Shown here: positions 57,301 to 64,000 of the stretch, piece after piece
How positions within the stretch are numbered: the stretch's first letter is position 1
How the letters are laid out: each line of letters begins with the position of its first letter
Origin: Mesaphorura yosii
Taxonomy: Eukaryota; Arthropoda; Collembola; Poduromorpha; Tullbergiidae
Length of the DNA: 64,000 bases
Reading direction: 5' to 3'
NCBI GenBank assembly: GCA_009869945.1
Contig: WIXG01000006.1
Span: 582,383-646,382, forward strand
The notes under the pieces: model-generated
What the model was told of the DNA's origin: nothing
The model's input: the letters and a program-made list of their open reading frames with translations, nothing else
Databases searched by the model: none
Translations under genes and position numbers: made by a program

Positions 57301-59677
57301 GCCCGCATTTCGCACGTGCAACGCTCTCCGCTTGACTTCCACTTTACAGCAGCAGGAAGGAAAAGAAAGAAAACATCTCAAGGGAGCAAAAGTTTGCATT
57401 ACAAAAACCAAAAGTCCAACATCAGAACTGTTACACGGAATAACGAGAGTCAAAATATACTAAAAGAAGAATAATACGAATAACGTCAAAATTCATCGTG
57501 CATAAACACACACGACGATTTGATGCTTTGCAAATGTGCAATTACTTACAAATGCAAGCACGAGGGAGACTTTTGAAACGGACTATGAGTGGATTTACGG
57601 AGTCCATAATTTCTGGTTATGTCGCAAGTGGTGTAAGTAAGCGATATAAATGTAGTGGTTAACTGCCAAAATTTATGTTTAGTGCGATGTGGTTTGTTGT
57701 TGCTGGTGAAAGTAAGGCGTTTTGGCCTCTACTTCGTTATTCTTCATTCATCGTGATGTACCGCTCAACGTTTTGATGTTACACCAGAGTATACGCACGA
57801 GATATCTTTGACTAGAACTCTTCCCCGTAGTAATTAAGATTATCTTGCGTAAAACCTCTTTTTCTGTTGCCCGGTCTCGCTCGATGGCTAGCGTTAGCGT
57901 TCCGTGCTCGTTGCGATGCGGTGGTGAAAGTGCCAAAAATGTCGTTAGTGCATTGGAAACAAAGTGGTGGCTGTAAGCGCGTAATTGCGGAGCCCGTAAC
58001 AAATGAAGGCAAACTCTTTGTCTTTTGGTCGTTCCGTTGGAGGAGGCTGGCATCAATTACATCTCATTTCCCTTTCGCTAACCAAAGCGAAAGAAGTGGA
58101 ACGTGTCTTGTAAAAATGTACTTTTGCTTGTAAGAGACGAGTCCAGACAAGACGTAAATAGCACGTGAAATGCCAACGGGAGTAGAACGTAAACAGATGA
58201 ACCGGCAAGACGAGACCGATGCTGAAGTGAGCCCAAAGTAATTTAGGCTGATGATGATTGTATGGTGAAGAGACACAAAATAAATCTCGTTTCACAAACA
58301 CATAAACCTCGGTCTTTTAAAGTGGAATAAAATGTACCGGAATGAAGGAAGGAATTTCATGCCTGTCAAAACAAGATAGAATTCACTTTTTCTTGTTTAA
58401 AATCGCATTGAGTCACACATACGCGATTGTCAGTATGTCCTTGTCGCAGTGCATTCTCGCTGTCATCATCCACAGTTGATATGACGACGTTTCAGGCCAC
58501 AGAAGTTTCCGGTGAACACGAACAGCTTTTTGGCGTTTCACGAAGCGGGGACGAGATCGGTTTCATGTGATTTTATTTCGTGCGCGAATCGCATTGACTT
58601 CATTTCATTATTAGAGCGCTGCCTTGTCAGCGACAATCAGTGAAGCTTAGTCTTTTCGTCTTCTCATCTCCATGCGCCTCTTCGCACTCGGCTGGCAATC
58701 GCTCCCCATTTTTCTTATTTCCGCAATACCCACTGAAACGATCCACATAACCTTCAAACTCATTCAATCAGCCTCTCTTCCTGCGTTCGTGCTCATCCTC
58801 ATTTTTAAAGTCTCGTGTCAAGTGGGCCGAGAATGAGAAAATCGTATTCCACTTATCGTCGTCACACACCAACTCGCCTTTCCTACTTTCTCCGTTTCAC
58901 AAACTTTCTGTCTACGCCTGGGAGTGTTTGTGCGTAAGCGATGCTTTAGTTAAAGTATCATGACTTACATAAATTTCAGCCATCCTTCTCTCTGAGCTTC
59001 CACGAGTGCAAGTATTCTTGTAGCTGGATTGTCGATGATGAAAATATCACCCTTCTTTCACTTGACTGGCTTTTCTTTATGATTTCTTTCTCTTCGGATG
59101 GAAAAATGGAAGAAAAATTACTGTATCGAGTCGAAGCATTTACTGACTCTCGATTTTCATGGTTTTAACAGGGTACGCAATCATCACGGTTGCCTTTACT
59201 CCTGCGAATTAAATTCTAAAATATGTACCAGCGAAATTAGAATTTAGTTGAAATTTTTTACATTCCCATTTTTTCTTGTGAATTGTCGTGACGCATTCAT
59301 GATTCAACATTATGGGCATTGCAACCGCCGGCAGCTGTCTCGTTTGTCTCCTTAATTGTTAGGCAGGACACAAACAACGGCCATGATCGCAGGAACTCGT
59401 TCTAAGGTTAGGTGAGTTTATGGAGAGTTTGTGCACAGGTATTTGCTATGTCAACTCAATTTTTTTTATAAACAAACCTAGTTCCACACATGTAATTAGA
59501 ACGCGGTGATATGAACCCGAATAAGTTCCTGCGAATTCTTTTATGCGGACTACAGGCACAGATAAGCGTATAGTATACTATAGAAAGCTATAGTACGAGC
59601 CAAGTCATCATACTTACAATAAATAAATTAAGCGACAGACTTAGACTAAAGTTGTTATTTTTTCTTTTCCTGTTTAG
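51373..59677. other. Gap between MRP and the TRPC channel
   Basis: No gene is supported in these 8.3 kb. The longest ORF (54867-55400, plus strand, 177 codons) has an ordinary composition but no recognisable domain, no signal peptide and no flanking splice logic. A short A run occurs at about 51798. The TRPC promoter and untranslated exons should lie toward the right end. Confidence 0.45.
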
Positions 59678-59842
59678 CACTTCAATTTGATATTCGAGAC
59701 CGTAAACCAACTCGACCAGTAAGAAATTTGTGTGGCCACCGGACACCGATGTCAATACTTTTGTGACACTACCTGAACGGTGTTCTCCGCGGCTCTACGT
59801 ACAATCAAACATAACAATGGCCCCTTGAGTTAATGTTGAAGA
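59678..59842 (+). promoter_or_regulatory. Likely 5' untranslated exon segment of TRPC with two upstream ORFs
   Basis: A strong pyrimidine tract and TGTTTAG acceptor end at 59677, so the start-codon exon probably begins at 59678. Two short upstream ORFs precede the main start: ATG-GCC-CCT-TGA at 59817-59828, and a five-codon ORF at 59833-59850 whose reading overlaps the main ATG at 59843. Such uORFs usually lower translation of the main frame. Confidence 0.5.
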
Positions 59843-62183
59843 ATGGGTGACCGAGAAGACGAGGACGATGACGACGCAGGAGTGGAAGGAATCACCAGTT
59901 CCAATTTCATGAATGTGTCCAAAAGCACGCTCAATCCGGACAGCGCGGATCCGAAGAAACGAGTCAAAGTAAGTCCGTCAGATTCTGGTTTAGGTTCGTG
60001 GCTATTCTGCCTTTGTGAATCCGGCCGGTCAAATCCGAACTCACTCCGCCAGGCACAGCTTCTTAAGTGCGTGGACTGTCTTTTTCCATTTTAGTCTACC
60101 GGGTAGACGATGTCGTCCGCAATAACTGTTAAATAAACGAAATGTCTGCCTTCAACGACAAGCTAATCTCCAACTTACTTTCACTTTACATGCGCAATTG
60201 TGCTAATTTCCTTTCTGTGTGGAATTGAACGAGACGATGAGCGAGGACTTTTATACTTGCGAAATCTTAATCAAAATTTAGCATTTCTCTTGTCTACTCC
60301 TGTTTTCCGAGCATTAGGCGAGGAATTTCGTTTCTGCTAATTGTTATTCTCATTCCATCGTCTTGCCTTTTCTCGTTCGAGTCATTGTCGATCCAAGGCA
60401 GTGAAAATGCGAATGCAATGTTGGTTCTTATTAAGTAAAGTGAATGTAGTACCCTGGAAGCCATTGACATGTACATAAGTTTGTTATTTGAATTGAGTGT
60501 AAAAAGCAAACCAATGCTAATGCAATAAGAACGAACTGGCTGACTGCCTCTGCCTCCTTTTCATTCAGCAATTTCCTCTGCTCAAAACAACTTGCTCGGC
60601 TCTTTCATTCACTGCTTCCATTTTCATTTATACAGAAATTCTTTTTAATTTGATTTCTTTTTCTCAGGGGAAAGTCGCGTTCTGTGTTTGTTGTTGCTTG
60701 CACGCTGAGCGTTGAGCATGTTGCGGAACACTTCGAAAACAGAAGTGCAGGCAGAGGCAGAGGAATTAAACGAGATACATTTTGGTGTTTGCAGTTTCCA
60801 TAAATAGCATTGCCATATACAAATACAGATAATCAATCTCGACGCTTTCGTTTACATAATAAAATTATATTCTTCTTGAGAAGAGCAAATCAAGCCCAAA
60901 CCACTGAGTGGATTAGGCAATGGCCGGAAAGAACGTCGGGGCAAGTTCTCTCGCGTAATGGCACATTTTTGTGGCGGAGTCCAACAATGAAAAGTTTGTT
61001 TGTGAATGATCTCAGCACAGCACGAACCATGCTGATTCGTATCTTGTAATCTCATCCACGCGGCTCGGGTGTAATGAAGTGTGCAACTGAATGCCGGCTC
61101 AGGAATCCAAACAAGAGAAAGTTTTGCACGAAGTCAAGAAATACAAAACTAAAATCGCCCTAAAAACTTGAAAAGTCGAATCTTCACATTCTTTTGCTCG
61201 CGGTTTCATCTCATCAAGTTCTTGACGTTACCTTCTCCACAAGCAAAGTAAACCAATTTTGCATGCACGCAGTTAACAAGCCCGCCACGCTGATACCTTC
61301 CTCGACCATGTCTTTAGGCTCGGGACAATTAATTTCTAAACTTTTAGGCCGCAGTTCATTGAGAGTCTCGGAGACGCGTGTACTGCGAGAGGATAAATTC
61401 CACTTGCTCGGAATTTGCTGACAAAACTTTGAACCACTTTTAGAAAACTTTTCAACTGGCTCTCTTGGCAGTGTGTAAACGATTACACGTAAATTTATAA
61501 TTCTCCGAATTGTAATTTAATTAACTCAGAAGCATAAATCTAGACATGAGAAGCATGAGTATTAATTTTAAATTATAGCATCAACACACTTCGAAATACT
61601 TTCAACCAAGGTACTTTTCAGCTTGAACTGCGGTACTGCAATTTTAATTTCCATTGTTGGCACTTTGAAGTTCTCTACGTTGACTGCACTTCATTCGGAG
61701 CATCTCCGATTCATATCGCATCTTTGCATCCACTTTCGAATTTCTTCAATTTGTCGAAGCGTTACAATTGACAAACAGTTTTCGTGTAGCACTTGAGTAT
61801 TTGCTCTCGCATGTGTTGATGTTCCTGGTGCTTCTTCGGGCCGGTCGTCACCTCTGATGCTTTCATAGAATCATTGCAAAAGTTGTGCGTCTTCACTCCA
61901 CTTTACGCACGTGCTCAGCGCAGCGCAGAGCAGTGAGCAGAGAAAAGTTACTGCAAAGAAACTTTTGCTCCGACTTGGAACTGTCGGTAAAAGTGCAATA
62001 GCAACCATAAATTCCTTTCAATTTATTTGTGCTTCTTATTTCATAGAGTCATAGCATATCTGGAATGATGATGAATGACGACGAAGCTTCCGTGCGTCCG
62101 CACCAACAAATGACCCAACTCTCGTACGCCGAGAAACAATTTCTCATCGCAGTGGAGCGTGGCGATGTTCCAACTTCGAAAAG
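59843..62183 (+). CDS. TRPC-type cation channel (N-terminal part)
   Basis: Non-selective, calcium-permeable cation channel of the canonical TRP family, typically activated downstream of phospholipase C. Two coding exons are visible: 59843-59968, ending at a GTAAGT donor in phase 0, and 62047-62183, after a TTTCATAG acceptor, ending at GTAAGC in phase 2. The first gives an acidic start (MGDREDEDDDDAG) and a likely regulatory linker. The second ends LSYAEKQFLIAVERGDVPTSKR, which matches the segment just before the ankyrin repeats of TRP, TRPL and TRP-gamma proteins. Ankyrin repeats, the transmembrane pore and the TRP box lie right of the window. The call rests on about 22 residues of strong family resemblance, so the subtype is not assigned. 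Confidence 0.68.
59969..62046 (+). other. First coding intron of TRPC (2.1 kb)
   Basis: Lies between two phase-0 splice sites. No nested gene, RNA gene or repeat was recognised. Confidence 0.55.
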
Positions 62184-63442
62184 GTAAGCCAACAAATCAT
62201 TACCGCACGAAATGGCCCGAAACTACAAGCCGTTTCATTTGCGAAAGCCGTAAAATTGAGAAAATTACTTGTCTACAAGTATTTTGATCATGCTTTCCAA
62301 TTTTTGTGATCGCGGTGCTTGAATTTTGACTGGCCTACATTCTTTAATTACCGTTTTCGGAAATGGGAATCGAGCCAAATGAAATTTTATAGCCGAAATG
62401 TATTTATTGCTCTTACTTTCGACCTGCGGTAAGCACAAAATATAAAGCAAAAATGTTGCATGCAAAAAGAAACGACGACTTTTATTAGCAGTGAAATTCG
62501 AGAAGCAGGACAAAGTCGCGAAAGACTGCTGTAAATTTGTTTAATTTCATTCGCACTCTTGTGATAAACAGCAGGCTGCAAAACCACCACTTTATTGCTT
62601 GTAAATAAACCACCGATGATTGTTTGCCATAAAGTCCATCGAGTCGGAATTTATGCGGAGAATAAAAAGGTGCGCTACTGCGTCGGCATCACATAAGCCA
62701 TTTCCAGTGGGAAAGTGGCAGACTAAATCGTAAATCCATTTCGATTCAATAAAAACGGTCGAAATGGTGGTAGGAATTTCAAAAACGCAATTTATTCTTG
62801 TGTCTTTTGTTTCTTGCCTTGCCTTGGCGACGGAGGCCATTCGCCTGCATGGCAGAGAAATAAGGCACGCTTTCTCTCTTTGTGCAAGCGTCCATTGTTT
62901 TAAGCGGACAAAGCCCCGGTCGTGCCGTGCCTTTTATATTTCCTTCATTAAACCGCAAAGACAAACTCTTTCGTCTCTCGTATTACAGCAAATAATGTCC
63001 GTTGCTTGTTTTGACAAACACACGTCGTTTTTGGCGATAAGCCTTTCACATAAAACAAGAGTGGATTCATTTTTATTTATACTTGAGAGTGTTTCACTTC
63101 GTGGATTCGAGTGCTGCCATTTATTTGAGTCATGAGTGTAATTGGATTATGGCGAAAGGTAACGCCATGTGCGAAGAAAAGTCGCTCCTGTGCTTCATTG
63201 CGTAGGCACTTGTATTTTGAGTGCTAATTCTCACTGCGTGTATCAAATTCCAGAAGGTTTTCCCTGATACCAGCTAATAAGATTTTATTTTATAGCATGA
63301 AGCATTCGAAACGGGATTCCACGACTGGGACCCCCCGACTCAAGCCCCCTGCCCCTGAAAAATGCAAAGGATAAGTAGGAATGCTAGTGGTATAGTTTCA
63401 TAAGGTTGAAACAAGGAGAATGCCATAAACTCGGCTGCTCAC
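62184..63442. other. TRPC intron up to the inverted repeat
   Basis: The next TRPC exon, which should start the ankyrin repeats, was not found on the plus strand. ORFs such as 62764-63135 show no family resemblance. Presumed intronic. Confidence 0.45.
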
Positions 63443-64000
63443 AAGGAAAGTACCCGAACTTGTAACTTGCTTTCTACAAACCACTTTCTTTTCCATGATG
63501 ACCATCTCAAATGATGGCCGAAATGCAAAATTTTAAGTTGTCAAAGTCAAAACTCACGGAGCTAGATGTATTTTTAACACTGCACGCATACCGTAATTTC
63601 GTATGTCGTTTTTGAAAGTAACGAACGGAGTTTTACAAACAGCCTTAGTCCTGGTTATATTTGAATCATAAACCGCCCTAGATTTATACAAACGGGCTTC
63701 AAAAGAGTCCTTTGTTTAAAAAAATACTTTAAGTCGGTGGTAAAATGTCCCAACACAACTTACATGTTTACCTATTGCAGAACAATTCAATTTTTTGTTA
63801 GTATTCAGAAGTTATAAATTGTTTTCTTCAACAAATGCAAATGAAACTGCAGTATGTATAGTGTGTTAGAATTACGTCTACTTCCGTGAGTTTTGACTTT
63901 GACAACTTAAAATTTTGCATTTCGGCCATCATTTGAGATGGTCATCATGGAAAAGAAAGTGGTTTGTAGAAAGCAAGTTACAAGTTCGGGTACTTACCTT
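63443..64000. repeat. Long inverted repeat (foldback or MITE-like), cut by the window edge
   Basis: Left arm 63443-63560 and right arm 63883-64000 are reverse complements over 118 bases with one mismatch (position 63447). Each arm contains ACCCGAACTTGTAACTTGC. Inside the arms, similarity continues for about 50 bases at a lower level (63561-63610 against 63833-63882), mostly with transitions. The central 220 or so bases are unpaired, and no ORF is present. The right arm reaches the last base of the window, so the true outer end and any target-site duplication cannot be seen. Likely a non-autonomous DNA transposon lying in the TRPC intron. Confidence 0.75.

Overview
This is nuclear DNA from an animal. 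Every confident gene is split by GT-AG introns, and all six proteins belong to animal families: a kainate-type glutamate receptor, the ciliary protein RSPH3, an NHS/Guk-holder protein, an LDLRAD3-like receptor, an MRP/ABCC1-type transporter and a TRPC channel. The gene structures suggest an invertebrate, most likely an arthropod or close relative. Some introns are very short (about 60-100 nt in the transporter and receptor genes) and others very long (the neuronal genes). The MRP gene also carries alternative exons where Drosophila MRP is known to have them. RSPH3 implies motile cilia or flagellated sperm. The species cannot be named from the sequence alone. No rRNA, tRNA, CRISPR or bacterial-style gene was seen.

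Layout. 1-13.2 kb: 5' half of an ionotropic glutamate receptor on the minus strand. Its signal-peptide exon lies at 13.2 kb, behind a 7.3-kb intron, and the ligand-binding and pore exons fall off the left edge. 13.2-20.8 kb: no supportable gene. 20.8-23.2 kb: RSPH3, six coding exons. 26.1-36.9 kb: NHS/Guk-holder, seven coding exons, 1157 residues. 37.8-39.9 kb: LDLRAD3-like membrane protein, ten exons, 467 residues, with an added Ig domain. 43.4-51.2 kb: MRP/ABCC1, 33 coding exons assembled after an uncertain first exon, including two competing versions of one transmembrane segment. 51.2-59.8 kb: no supportable gene. 59.8 kb to the right edge: first two coding exons of a TRPC channel, with two tiny upstream ORFs. 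The last 560 bases hold a 118-bp near-perfect inverted repeat running to the window edge.

I joined the exons by hand from splice sites, phase bookkeeping and family resemblance. In every assembled gene the exon lengths keep one open reading frame across all junctions, which is the main support for the models. The genes do not form an operon. NHS, LDLRAD3-like, MRP and TRPC share the plus strand but have separate likely poly(A) signals where these can be seen. The glutamate receptor and the TRPC channel are both excitable-membrane proteins with long introns; the compact genes between them are unrelated in function.
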